NCBI GenBank assembly: GCA_030144725.1
Contig: JASKMD010000230.1
Coordinates: 1-64,000, forward strand
Length of the DNA stretch: 64,000 bases
Direction: 5' to 3'
Origin: Haematococcus lacustris
Taxonomy: Eukaryota > Chlorophyta > Chlorophyceae > Chlamydomonadales > Haematococcaceae
Part shown: positions 24,388 through 35,235 of the stretch, one piece after another
Layout: each line of letters begins with the position of its first letter
Position numbering within the stretch: position 1 is the first letter of the stretch
Position numbers and translations under genes: made by a program
The notes under the pieces: generated by a model
What the model was told of the DNA's origin: nothing
Databases searched by the model: none
What the model saw: only the letters and a program-made list of their open reading frames with translations

Positions 24388-26997
24388 ATGCCCGGATCAA
24401 AGAAGCTCGGGAATGGCTTGGCCGGAAAAAGCCAAGCTTCTAAGGCGCAAAGCGACTCATCTGAGTCTCGTCCACGCCCAGAGTGCCCTGGGGTGGAGCA
24501 AGCCGCAATGGCCATGGAAGCTCTACAAACCACAGACCCCAAGGTCAGAGTTTGCTTGCAACAGCTGCAAGAGCTTGTACATGCTGTGGTGCCAACAACC
24601 AAGCAACGCAAGCAAGTGTTGTGCACCGTGCTAGTAGGCACACCAGCCACTAGACTAAAGCTGTCTCAGTCTCTCAAGCATGAAGCTCTAACGAGTTGGC
24701 TGATGCTAAAGTCTGCTGGTGCATGTGCCCTGTCCACCTGGTTTAAGAAGCTGGAGGTGGGGGCTCAAGACAACACTGTCTCAAGCCTCACCCAGTCACC
24801 GGCAGCCGGTGGTTCAGCCACTAGCATGGGACCCATTGGTGGAACAGCAAGCGGTGCTATCACAGCACGCCTGCCCCCTTTGGTGTCACCTCACCATCAC
24901 TCTCGCCCAGCAGCACCAGCTGGAGCAGTTGCAGCCCCTGAACCAACAGTGGGTCAGCTGCAGATGGAGATGGTGAGCCTGCAGTCCAAGCTGCAGACTG
25001 AGCAGGTTGCAGTCATAAAACTGCGTGCCCGTGTGGCTCAACTGGAACCACTTGAGCACACCCGTCTGATGAGGGAGCGCTTCACCAGCGCAACAGCGCA
25101 GCTGCAGACTGCGTCTGGTGACCTGGTGCGGGTCACAGCCCGGCTGCAGGAGTTACTCTCCCTCCCTTTCCTCACTGCTGAACAGGCTGAGGAGCAGGCA
25201 AAAGCCAGTGCAATGCACACTTCTCTGCGCCAAGACATCGCCCGGCTCACAGCCGAGGTGAACAGCTGCGCGACAGCAGCAACTGCGACAGGAGCTGCCG
25301 AGCTTGATGCCGCAGCGAACGAGCTGGCAGAAGCACAGCGCCAGACTCAACTCGAGCGCACCCTGCGCAAGAGAGCTCAGGAAGAGCTACGCACGGGCAA
25401 TGCGCACAGCCATGCGCGTTTCCGTGAGCTGGAGGGCCAAATCGAGTCCTTGAAGCACAGCTACGATGTGGTGCAGGGCGACAAAGCCGCGCTGCAAAAC
25501 AAGCTCAACTCTTTTGAGTCCCGCCTGCGCAACGCCCGAACTATCCTGAGCCAGTTCCCTGGTGGGGTGGAGGCGATGCTCACCAAACACCTCCATGAGC
25601 TGAGTGCCACTGAGCAAGCCCGAGCGCAAAAGGCAAGCCTGCACCCCAGCTTCAATGAGAACGTTCTCTTCTCCTTCATGGCCACATCGGAGGCGGCAGG
25701 TGCTAATCCTTCTCTGCCATCGGCAGTGGGAGCGCCTGGCCCGTCAAACGTTGTCCCGCCGCTGCCCCCACCCATCACCGAGGATGAGGAGCTATGGCAA
25801 GAGGACGCCTTCACTGCCGACGAGCTGGAGGCGGGTCCTGGCCCGTACATGGGCCCAAAGGAGCATGAGGCTGTGCAAGCGTGGTTTGCAACCGGCCCTG
25901 CCAACCGGCTAAGGCATTACCTTGAGTACGCCGCCAGCATGAAGCTCGGCGACCTGGCCAACCACCCCAATTGGGGCCCTTCTGCCTGTGGACTCCACTT
26001 CCATGAGTGGGCGCAGTGCGTCAAACCGCTATTTGCGGAGAAGGTCAGTACCAAGGATGTGGTAGAGCAAACCCCTTCACTTCCCGCTGTCCCACCACAA
26101 ACACAGGACACACGTCCTTTGTCCATCAAACCCAAACACCCGCCACCCTTTTCTGGGGCGGACAGACAAATTTGGGAGGACTTCAAATTTCAGTTTGAGT
26201 CTTACCTGGACACTTGCCGTGTGCCTAAGCAAGATTGGCCTGACCATGTCTTGAACATGCTTGAGGGCAAAGCACTCCAAGCATGGCTTGCAGTTGCTCA
26301 ACCCATGCGAGCATTGGGCACCAAACCAACCTGGGAAAATTTGGCCGACACCATGGCAAAGAGTTTTGTCCATATCAACATACCAGTTGAGGCTCGAAAG
26401 GCACTCTACTCAATCAGGCAGCAAACCCGCACCTCTGAGTACTTGCGGCACTTCAGATTATTGCTGGCAAGGGTCGCAGAACCTAAACCTGCTGATGCTG
26501 ACCTGTTGAACTTCTACTACACTGGTCTGAAGCAGACATTGCGTGACCAATGCAAGTTGAACCCTAAAACCGGCAGGTTCTGGGACAACTTTGAGGAGTT
26601 GGCTGACTTCACCTTGCAAATTGATTTGCACTCCCGGTCAAGTGCAGATGAGCCGCAACGACCTGTGCACTTGAAGTCTGCGCACACGGCACAACCCTCT
26701 AAACTTTCCCACAAACGAAAGAGCAACCCATCCCCCCACCGCCACATCAACGATTCTGATACCAACACTGGTTCACAGGATCGCAAGCGCCCCGCAAGCG
26801 CACCTCCCAGTGAGGACGGTGGCTGTGGTGCCCGTGGCGGCGGCCGCGGCGGCCGCACCGGAGGCCGAGGCCGTGCCCGTGGACGTGGAGACTATTCCCG
26901 TGAGCACCACCACAACGACCCGAACAACAACCGTGGAGGCCGCGGTGGCCGCGGTGGCCGCGGCGAGGGACGGGGCGGTCATGATAACCGCACCTGA
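24388..26997 (+). CDS. gypsy gag polyprotein
   Basis: 869 codons from ATG 24388 to TGA 26995-26997. Residues about 180-410 look like coiled coil (heptads rich in Leu, Gln and Glu). The segment from about 590 to 750, with FSGADRQIWEDFKFQFESYL and the following Trp/Leu pattern, matches retrotransposon gag capsid domains. There is no CCHC zinc knuckle; instead the C-terminus is Arg-Gly-rich (RGG boxes), suited to RNA binding. The pol frame follows in the same frame after the single stop codon. Confidence 0.85.
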   Translation: MPGSKKLGNGLAGKSQASKAQSDSSESRPRPECPGVEQAAMAMEALQTTDPKVRVCLQQLQELVHAVVPTTKQRKQVLCTVLVGTPATRLKLSQSLKHEALTSWLMLKSAGACALSTWFKKLEVGAQDNTVSSLTQSPAAGGSATSMGPIGGTASGAITARLPPLVSPHHHSRPAAPAGAVAAPEPTVGQLQMEMVSLQSKLQTEQVAVIKLRARVAQLEPLEHTRLMRERFTSATAQLQTASGDLVRVTARLQELLSLPFLTAEQAEEQAKASAMHTSLRQDIARLTAEVNSCATAATATGAAELDAAANELAEAQRQTQLERTLRKRAQEELRTGNAHSHARFRELEGQIESLKHSYDVVQGDKAALQNKLNSFESRLRNARTILSQFPGGVEAMLTKHLHELSATEQARAQKASLHPSFNENVLFSFMATSEAAGANPSLPSAVGAPGPSNVVPPLPPPITEDEELWQEDAFTADELEAGPGPYMGPKEHEAVQAWFATGPANRLRHYLEYAASMKLGDLANHPNWGPSACGLHFHEWAQCVKPLFAEKVSTKDVVEQTPSLPAVPPQTQDTRPLSIKPKHPPPFSGADRQIWEDFKFQFESYLDTCRVPKQDWPDHVLNMLEGKALQAWLAVAQPMRALGTKPTWENLADTMAKSFVHINIPVEARKALYSIRQQTRTSEYLRHFRLLLARVAEPKPADADLLNFYYTGLKQTLRDQCKLNPKTGRFWDNFEELADFTLQIDLHSRSSADEPQRPVHLKSAHTAQPSKLSHKRKSNPSPHRHINDSDTNTGSQDRKRPASAPPSEDGGCGARGGGRGGRTGGRGRARGRGDYSREHHHNDPNNNRGGRGGRGGRGEGRGGHDNRT

Positions 26998-28248
26998 CAA
27001 TCCGGGTCAGCAAGACATCTGACCGACAAGGTGAGAGCTCCCGTGCATGCAAATCTTGTCAACTTGATTGCTGCCAAAGTGGGTAAACCCTTTGATCTGT
27101 TGCATGATGCTCAGACGGATGCTCAAAGAATCACCTCACAAGCACAGTTCATGTCTTGTCTTGTGCCTGGCAAGCACTTATGGATAGACTGTGCAACTGA
27201 ACACCTCACTGAGTGCTTGCAACACTATAAACATAGCAAAGAGGTGTTGCCGACCACTACATCTGCTTGTGTGCTACTACCCAGGATCAAGCGTGGCCAT
27301 ACCTGGCGTGAGTGGAAGCAGCTTACTGAAGGCTGGCACTTGATACACACTTTTCCTAAAGGCAGCTTAATGCGGACCAACGGTGAAACTCCGTCCTGCG
27401 CTGTTCAAGTGTTTAGTGATGCGCCTGTCAGTGTTTCCATGTTGTGTGTGACAACTGTGAACAAAACTGCAAGTGCCCCACTGATGACATTTGGTGCCAC
27501 TGTCAAGTGTAATCCTGTGACTGTGCTCATGGATTCGGGCGCGACCCATTGCTTCATAAGCAAGGATGTTGTTGCCAGGCTACAGCTGAGAACCATTGGT
27601 TGTTCTCGCCCCGTCGTACTAGCCAATGGCAGTCAGGGTGAGACCCAAGGACGGTGCAACATCAAAGTCAAATTGCATGGCCTTGTTAAAGCCTGTACAT
27701 GTTTTGTAATCGACATGGCTTCTCAACAGGATATTATACTTGGTCAAGATTTCATGCTTGCCAACAAAGTGGTGTTGGACTACAAGGAACAAGTTTGTGC
27801 AATTGAAGGGCCGTACAATCGGCGTTGCACACTAACTCCCAGACCACTGGCAGACCAAGCTAATTCCCTTGGCATCTCTTGCATAAGCATGAGTAAAGCC
27901 AAACGCGATGTAAGCAAGGGACAACACGCGGTCATGGTCTATGTGACTTCAGCCATCGTCGAGACAATTGACGAGCGCTTAAACGACCTAAAGGTCAGCG
28001 CGCCTGTAAAAAGGTTGATCAACGAATATCACACAATATTCTCGGAGGAGTTGCGGGGACTCCCACCACCGCGCAAAGTCGCGCATACCATTCCCCTTGA
28101 GCCAGGAGCGAAGCCGCCATTCCGACCCATGTATCGGATGTCTCCAGCGGAACTGCAAGAGGTCGAAAGGCAAATCAAAGAGCTCTTAGCTCATGATCTT
28201 ATCGAACCTAGCTCCTCACCTTTTGGTGCACCTGTTTTGTTTGTCACC
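26998..28248 (+). pseudogene. gypsy pol, first part (protease and start of reverse transcriptase)
   Basis: In the same frame as gag, with only the TGA at 26995-26997 between them and no nearby ATG. A retropepsin motif (VLMDSGATHCFI, about 27523-27558) is followed by the reverse transcriptase entry region (HTIPLEPGAKPPFRP, SSSPFGAPVLFV). The frame is broken by the SINE, in which it meets a stop at about 28276-28278. Pol continues at 28616. Confidence 0.85.
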
Positions 28249-28615
28249 ATCAACCGGGTTAGGACCCGAAGCCAGTAGCACCCCATGCAGCAGGTGTGGT
28301 TCAGTAGCTACAAACCTCCCTCTTCTTGCGAGAGGCCGGGGGATCGACACCCGCAAGGGGCCAGAAATATTTGGCGTAATCGATCTCTCTTGGGGCAGTG
28401 CCCGCCATCGTGCGGGGTGGGGCTGGGTGGGTAGGCTATTCCCTTGGCTCGGGGGGCCGTTTCCGGCCGGGGCGTGTCGTGCTTGGGCGCCCTTTGGCTA
28501 CGTCGCCCGCGGGGCCCCTCCCTGGTGTGAAAGACCAGAAGCGGCGCGCGGTTCCTTAGTGCACGCCCCCTGAAGCTTCGGGGGGAGTAGTCTTTCTTTC
28601 TTTTTTCTTTCTTTC
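28249..28615 (+). mobile_element. tRNA-derived SINE inserted in gypsy pol
   Basis: 367 bp flanked by a perfect 14-bp target duplication TTTTGTTTGTCACC (28235-28248 and 28616-28629). The tRNA-like head has an A-box-like TGGTTCAGTAG (about 28297) and a B-box-like GGATCGACACC (about 28341). The 3' end is GGAGTAGTCTTTCTTTC plus a pyrimidine tail, shared with the SINE at 35011-35235. SINE plus one duplication copy is 381 bases (a multiple of 3), but internal stops still break pol. Confidence 0.85.
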
Positions 28616-31338
28616 TTTTGTTTGTCACCAAAGCAGATGGCTCTCTACGCATGTGCATTGACTACCGGGCATTGAACAAGGTTACTGTGAAGAACAAATA
28701 CCCTTTGCCACGGATAGATCAATTGCTCGACCGTCTGCATGGTGCTACAGTATTTAGCAGCCTTGATTTGCAGTCTGGCTATCATCAAATCCGCATCCAA
28801 CCGGAGGATGTACCCAAATCGGCTTTCCGCACACCTTATGGACATTACCAGTTCAAAGTGCTAAGCTTCGGCCTCACCAATGCTCCCGCCACGTTCCAGG
28901 CGGTCATGAATGATATATTCCGGGATTACCTCAATGACTTTGTCGTGGTATACCTCGACGATATCCTTGTGTTCAGCAAAAACAAAGCTGAGCACTTGAA
29001 GCATTTGGAAATTGTGTTCCGCATCCTTAAGGAGCATGAACTATATGCCAAGCTGAAAAAGTGCGAGTTTGAGAAGTCTGAGCTTAAGTTCCTCGGACAT
29101 CTAGTCGGTGTCAATGGCATTCGTCCTGACCCAGCTAAGATACAGAGCATTAAAGATTGGCCACCACTCAATGATGTTGCCGCTATACGCTCATTTGTCG
29201 GCCTCGCCACCTATTTTAGGATGTTCATCCAAGGTTTTGCCAAGCTGGTGGAACCACTAACGAACCTTACCAAAAAGGATGTAACGTGGTGCTGGGATGA
29301 CAAATGTGAGGAGGCTTTTCAAGGCGTCAAGCACGCTCTATCAAATGCTCCCGTGTTATCATTGCCAGATTTCAACAAGGAATTCCAGGTGCTCTGTGAT
29401 GCATCTGTGACTGGCATAGGCGCGGTGTTAATGCAAGACAAACACCCTATCGCCTACGAAAGCAGGCGCCTGTTGCCGGCTGAAGTTAACTACACAACGG
29501 GTGAGCAGGAGCTCTTGGCAGTCGTCCATGCTCTAAAGACATGGCGATGCTTTTTGGAGGGGGTGAAGTTCAGAGTCATAACAGACCACAACCCATTGGT
29601 ATACCTTCAAACACAGCCTAACCTCTCAAGACGGCAGACCAGATGGTCAGAATTTCTACAGAGATTCAAACAACTCTCATGGGAGTATAAACCCGGCAAG
29701 ATCAATGTGGCCGATCCATTGTCTCGCTATCCACCCGTACGAGTGACGGCGCTTCTAATGGCCGTGACACGTAGCGGCACAGGTAATGCGAAACCAACGC
29801 AACAACCTATTCCCGCTGAGGTGGTTAAGAAGCCAAAACCCAAGAGGCCTGCAAAGAAGAAGGTTACTTTTGAGGTGACTCACACAGAACTAAGGAATCC
29901 CCAATCCCCGGATGACACATACAATGTGCTCCTAACCATTCAAGAAGGGTACAAACAAGACCCATGGTTTGAGGACGATCACAATACGCAGAACCTGCGG
30001 CTTAGTGATTCAGGCATATGGTACCGCGACAAACAAGTGGTCGTGCCTGACGTCCCAGGGTTGAGAAAGGGTATCCTCTATGAGCTCCATAACGCAACCA
30101 CAAGCGGGCATGGAGGTCTAGAGAAAACATTCCAGGCAGTGGCCTCACACTTCTGGTGGCCAGGGATGCATGCTTTCGTGACAGCATATGTGCGCGGGTG
30201 CCAAGTGTGTCAACGAAACAAGTCAAGCACAAAGAAACCAGCTGGCTTGCTGCAACCCCTTCCCGTGCCTGAATACCCATGGGATAGTGTGAGTATGGAC
30301 TTTGTGGTCAAGCTACCCAAGTCCGAGGCTGGCAATGACTCAATCCTCGTGGTCGTCGATAGGTTGACCAAGATGGTACACCTAATGGCCATGACCGAAA
30401 AGAGTGGAGGAATACAAGTAGCAAAGCTCTTCTTTGACAATGTCTTCAAACTGCATGGCATGCCCAGGACCATCATCTCTGATAGAGATACAAGGTTCCA
30501 AGGGGAGTTCTTCAAAGGACTTATGAAGATCATGCAATCGAAGCAGTGCATGTCAACTGCTTTCCATCCGCAGACCGATGGTCAAACGGAGAGGGTCAAC
30601 AAAGTAATGGAAGACATGCTGAGACATTATGTGGGGGCAGAGTTTAATGACTGGGATCAGTTCCTGGCACCCATCGAGTTTGCCATCAACAACTCTTTCC
30701 ACACATCAATACGGACAACGCCATTCCGGTTGAACAGTGGCTTCGACCCCCGTCTCCCTCTCACTCTGGATTTAGAGTCCACGGCAAATGAAAGTGCAAG
30801 AGACTTTACAAAGGTCATCTACTCAAACTTGGAAAAAGCCAAACAGGCTATCCATGCTGCCCGGCACAGGCAGAAGGCGTACTATGACATGAACCATACG
30901 GACGCTAAGTTCCAAGTGGGTGATCAGGTGCTTCTTAGTACCAAACACCTCAGGTTCAAGAACCCGGGATCTCCTAAGCTGCTACCCTTGTACATTGGCC
31001 CGATGCCTATCACGGCAAAGATCAATGAAGTAGCCTACAGGGTCAAGCTTCCCGATGGGTTCAAGATACATGATGTATTCCATGTGTCTAAGCTCAAGCT
31101 CCACAGAGATGGGCCGGGGATGATCCTACCCCCTCCTCCCCTTGACTTGGGCGACGGTCAGTGGTTCCTGGTCGAGCGCATCCTGAAACATAGGACCGTC
31201 AAGGGTCGAGTTGAATACTTGGTCAGGTGGGCTGGCTATGGCCCCGAACACGACTTATGGGAACCTGCCAAGAACATATCCAAGGATCTCATCAAAGAAT
31301 ACAAGGGTACTTTGATCCCGACCCCCGAGATCATCTAG
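28616..31338 (+). CDS. gypsy pol, second part (reverse transcriptase, RNase H, integrase, chromodomain)
   Basis: Open from the SINE junction to the stop at 31336-31338, about 900 codons; no true ATG at the start. Reverse transcriptase: [13 protein letters not shown] and catalytic [11 protein letters not shown]. RNase [14 protein letters not shown] and TDHNPL. Integrase: zinc-binding HGG...H...CQVCQRN, then the DDE core with SMDFV, SDRDTRF and [10 protein letters not shown]. The C-terminal chromodomain (about 31161-31304; [26 protein letters not shown]) has the aromatic residues that bind methylated histone tails and probably directs insertion. Without the SINE the element would look autonomous. 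Confidence 0.92.
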
Positions 31339-31854
31339 TCCCTCTACTCATCAGGCCAGATGAAGTAGCTGCCGGCACCTCATGGGTGTCGAAGCATCTG
31401 TGTTTGCTCCATGGTGAACATGAGCTTCACATTTGACAAGTGCATGACAAGCTGCGTGGTTGTTGCAAAGCCCCAGTGTTAATTGTCATAGAGCACAGTG
31501 CAGTGACATAAGGACAGGAGTGCAAGCAGGACTATGTGGTCGTCTGTATGTGCGCACCAGACGTGGTGTGAGCAGGACCCTGGTTGCTGTATGTGTGCAC
31601 CTCCCAAACAGTGTAAGCAGGGCTATCATGAGCGAAAATGCTCTTAGCCGTCTGTATGTGTGCACTGTCGTCCTTGGTGCGGCGTAACAACTCGGTACCG
31701 GTCCGAACACGCCCAGATCATTCGCGCTGATCACGCAATGGTTCTAATCCTTTGCACCAACACTGCCGGAGCCCTCATGAGACTAGCTACCTTGTGGAAT
31801 GGCGCTCCCTTGGTCTTTTATCCCGAGGACGGGTTTTGGCCAAGTCGGGGGGAT
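31339..31854 (+). other. gypsy 3' non-coding region with polypurine tract
   Basis: No gene. A short direct repeat around CGTCTGTATGTGTGC/GTCGTCTGTATGTGCGC appears near 31539 and 31648. The G-rich AAGTCGGGGGGAT immediately before the 3' LTR is the likely polypurine tract. Confidence 0.6.
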
Positions 31855-32081
31855 TGTAACAGAGTGCATGGCTCGGGAGAGGCCCAACCTCTGTTTACAC
31901 GAAGTGTGACGGTGAAATACCACCGCGGGCCGTAGAGCTAACGGGGACTTGGTGCAAGGGCAACAAGAGACTATCCCCGTAAGGAAGCTACGGACGTTGG
32001 ATCGCGAGGAAGGAGCGACCCAATCACGACTTCACTATTTCCGCGGGCAAGTAGGCCCTTTAGCATTGCCACTTTGTGACA
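31855..32081 (+). repeat. gypsy 3' LTR
   Basis: 227 bp, apparently identical to 23902-24128 at every aligned position. Confidence 0.95.
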
Positions 32082-32086
32082 GCTAT

Positions 32087-32734
32087 AGTGGTTTGGTAGG
32101 TAGTCTGCTGTACTTATCCTGTTGCACGAGGCCAGACATTACATATGCAGTGGGAGCTCTCGCACGATACATGTCCGCACCCACACAGCAGCACTGGACT
32201 GCAGCACGAGCCATTCTCAGCTACCTGAAGGGCACAGCTGATCAGGGGCTTGTGTTTGGAGAAGCTGCTGAGCTGCAGGGTTACTGTGATGCAGATTACG
32301 CTGGTGACAAAGACACAGCCCGCAGCACCACTGGCTATGTTTTTGCCATGAACGGTGCAGCCATCAGTTGGTCCAGCAGATTGCAGCCTACTGTAGCCAT
32401 GTCGACTGCCGAGGCAGAGTACATGGCAGCCTCCAGTGCTGTGAAGGAAGGACTGTGGCTCCGCAAGCTGATGCAGGACTTGCAGCTACCAGGTGACTGC
32501 ACGAGCATTCTGTGTGACAATCAAGCAGCTCTGCAGTTGCTGCACAATCCCATTGCCTCTGCCCGTGCCAAGCACATCAATGTGCATCATCACTTTGCAC
32601 GAGAAAGGGTAGCCAGAGGGGAAGTGTCATTCAGCTACTGCAGCACAGCCAGCATGGTAGCTGACATCATGACCAAGCCTCTGTCACTGGTTAAGTTCAG
32701 TCAAGGGAAGCAAGGGTGTGGGGTATCCAGCTGA
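32087..32734 (+). pseudogene. copia reverse transcriptase C-terminus and RNase H
   Basis: Continuation of the copia frame after the gypsy insertion: GSLLYLSCCTRPDITYAVG, the RNase H motifs CDADYAGD and STAEAEYMA, and the terminal ADIMTKPL characteristic of copia pol. It is open to a stop at 32732-32734. The 226 bases after it are element-internal non-coding sequence with a short purine tract before the 3' LTR. Confidence 0.88.
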
Positions 32735-32960
32735 AGCAGTCACAGGCTACCCATAGCCTGAAACAGATTGCTGTACCCAGCCTGAGATGTGTTTTTCAGG
32801 ACTGGGGCATGGAAGTGTAGTCTCAGGCATGTGTGCCTGCAACAGTCTGTTTTGCTCAGCCAGAATCGTTATTTGGACTGAGAAGCTTCCTCTGCAGTTG
32901 TTTTGAAGTACAGTTGTTTGCATCTTAAGTTGAACGCTTAGTCAGGCCTCTGAGTGGGAG

Positions 32961-33220
32961 TCATGAAGTTTGAGCCCTCCCGGTGCAGTTGTTTATAGCA
33001 CCGGAATGTGAGGGCGTGATTGCCAGCGGCCTGTCCGCGGAGTGTACGAGTGTGACTGCCGTATTTATGGTAGACACCTGGTAGGAGACGGCACCCTGAT
33101 CTGGTGTCGTCGTCTGCCCGTGCACTTCCAACAGGTAGGCGCATGCTATGCGCTAACCTGTTGTGGCAGATCTATGTAAACCCTGATCTGGTGTCGTCGT
33201 CTGCCCGTGCACTTCCAACA
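32961..33220 (+). repeat. copia 3' LTR
   Basis: 260 bp matching 21347-21606, except for the second base (C for G) and one A/G difference near 33174. It ends TTCCAACA before the CCCCC duplication. Confidence 0.92.
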
Positions 33221-34829
33221 CCCCCAGCCCCTCCATTTGCTACCAGACACTGCTCGACAACGGTGTTGAGAAGATCGAGATAGCCTCGCGTGAGTGACCG
33301 CCTCTATTCCCAGTCCCGGCTCAGGGCCCAGGAGCTCACAGTCAGTGAGAAAGCTTGCCGTTGTGCCTTGCAAGCCCGTACTGCGAGACTCCCAAGAGCT
33401 CCCACCTGCTGCCTCTTCCCTGCATCTTACAGAGCTCGCCTGCCTCCGCAACGTGAGAGTCCTTATCGACAGCTTGCCACCTTCCGCGTCTGGCGTGGCC
33501 CTGCCAGCAAACTTCCGCACCGTTGCCAACATCAAGGTCAAGTTCTCGACCCTCGTGCGCAGCAGCGGGACCACCATCACCATCATTGGCTCAGGGGCCT
33601 GCAGCAGCTGGCCAGCCCTATTCGGCGGCCAGCCACAGGGCTCCTTCATCTACTCCGTGTTCAACTGGGGCACGGGCGTGCGCTGCTGCCCCATTGGAGC
33701 TCCACCTCCATCACCTCCCCCCTCCCCTGTGCCTCCACCACCATCTCCTTCGCCTTCACCCCCTCCCCCCCCCTCCCCCGCCTCCTCCCCCTCCCCCCCC
33801 CTCCCCCCTCACCTCCTGCTCCTCCTTCTCCGCCCTGACCCCCTGCTCCTCCTTCTCCTCCACCTCCATTAGGTAAGTGCGAGTGAAGCACTCTTCCCAC
33901 GCCAGACGTAACAGCTTGCATGAGGCACACAGCCGTGCTTCCTTGGCAGCGCACCCATGTAGTCAAGGCACAGCACCAACTCTGCTCCCCGCGTATTAGC
34001 TATTTCACAAGGTGCCCCCTGCCTTGCTGCCCTGCTGCAGGGTCTTGCAGCAACCCCCAAGTGATTGACGTGGGCATTGGCAGCAGTGTTCCCCAACGTG
34101 ACAACCTGCAACACTGCCAGCACTCAGAATTGTTTTGATCTAACAGGAGGAGACTACACCTATCAGCTGGCAGCCGCTGATGTTGACCGGACCATCACGG
34201 TCACCACCTTTGTGGAAGGTGTCGCTGCATGGTACATTGTCCTTGTCGTATCCCCTAAGCAAGGCAGCTCATGCCTTACTTGCCCGGTGCGTAGCTGGCT
34301 GGGAGGGGTTGCTTGAAGGCTGTGGGTGTGGGTGACTGTCTCTGCCATAGTTGCCAGTCAGACCACAGCAGGCAGCAGCTGACGGCACACTGGCCAACAC
34401 ACACCACACTCAGTTGTGTCCCTTTGCTAGCAGCCTGCCTGCTGCTGGACTGCACTGCTGCTTTCCTGTGAGTCATGCCAGGTTTGACATTGCAGTGCCA
34501 CTTGTAAGACAGGTGGCTGTGCGCAGCGACTTGCCTGCACTGAACTGCCTGAGCTGGGATGGCAGCCATGACACGATGTAACTGCCATCTTTGCTGTGCG
34601 CTGTTGTGTTGTTGCTATGAGCTGACATTGGCTCCACCCACCCCCTTCATGTGCGCTGTTTGCAGGATGTGGATGTGTCTGATGGCGATGGCAGTCCTCT
34701 CAGTGGTGCACTCAGAACCCAGCTGACATTTCCAGTCCTTGCAGGGGAGGCCTACACATTGGTTGTGGATGGCTACACCAGCAGGGTGAACGGATTCAAT
34801 GGCGATGTGAGTGTTGTTACTCTGTTGCA

Positions 34830-34889
34830 ATGCGAAATATCCATGTGCGAAATATCTATGTGCGAAATATCCATGTGCGAAATATCTAT
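34830..34889 (+). repeat. 15-bp minisatellite, 4 units
   Basis: Alternating TGCGAAATATCCATG and TGCGAAATATCTATG, 60 bases, between the two exon-5 copies of P1. Confidence 0.85.
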
Positions 34890-35003
34890 GTGATAGCATC
34901 CCAATTGAGCTTGGGCTCAGGGTTACCTTTTCAGTCTTAGCAGGGCAGGCTTACAGTGGTGGTGGAGAACTTCCCCAGCTGGGTGTTTCTGGGCATACCT
35001 GTG

Positions 35004-35010
<7 letters not shown>

Positions 35011-35038
<28 letters not shown>

Positions 35039-35235
35039 ATCCCGCCCCGTCGTGCGGTGAAGTGGCTCAGTTGGTAATGGGTGATTCCTACAATTGAGAG
35101 GTCGTGGGTTCGACTCCACTACGACGATAAAAGTAACTCTGGTGGGATAGTGTCGGCGCCCCATGCCGGAGTCCTCCCTTAATGCACGCTGGTGTTAAAC
35201 CGGAGTAGTCTTTCTTTCTTTTTTTTTTTTTTTTT
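35011..35235 (+). mobile_element. tRNA-derived SINE at a P1 splice donor
   Basis: Flanked by an 11-bp duplication TGTGGGTTTTT (35000-35010 and 35236-35246). A T-run fills 35006-35036. The tRNA-like head has a good A box (TGGCTCAGTTGG, 35063-35074) and a perfect B box (GGTTCGACTCC, 35107-35117) with a plausible T arm. The 3' end GGAGTAGTCTTTCTTTC plus a T-run matches the SINE in gypsy pol. P2, P3 and P4 lack it at the same site. A functional tRNA gene is unlikely because there is no acceptor stem closure. Confidence 0.82.

Larger units (their letters stand above)
23902..32081 (+). mobile_element. Ty3/gypsy chromovirus LTR retrotransposon, nested in copia
   Basis: 8180 bp, with TG...CA termini and a GCTAT target duplication (23897-23901 and 32082-32086). 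The two 227-bp LTRs are identical by eye, so the insertion is very recent. The internal order gag, protease, reverse transcriptase, RNase H, integrase, chromodomain identifies a chromovirus. Its reverse transcriptase is broken by a SINE at 28249-28615. Confidence 0.95.
21347..33220 (+). mobile_element. Ty1/copia (Osser-like) LTR retrotransposon, defective
   Basis: It begins TGATGAAG, ends TTCCAACA, and is flanked by a CCCCC target duplication (21342-21346 and 33221-33225). The two 260-bp LTRs differ at about 2 positions. The order gag, zinc knuckle, protease, reverse transcriptase, RNase H fits copia, but integrase and the N-terminal half of reverse transcriptase are deleted. The element is interrupted by the gypsy element at 23902-32081; without it the copia would be about 3.7 kb. 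It splits exon 2 of P1. Confidence 0.9.

Noticed and set aside
35050..35127. Functional tRNA gene
   Set aside because: A and B boxes are good, but the acceptor stem does not close and the segment is the head of an element with an 11-bp target duplication.
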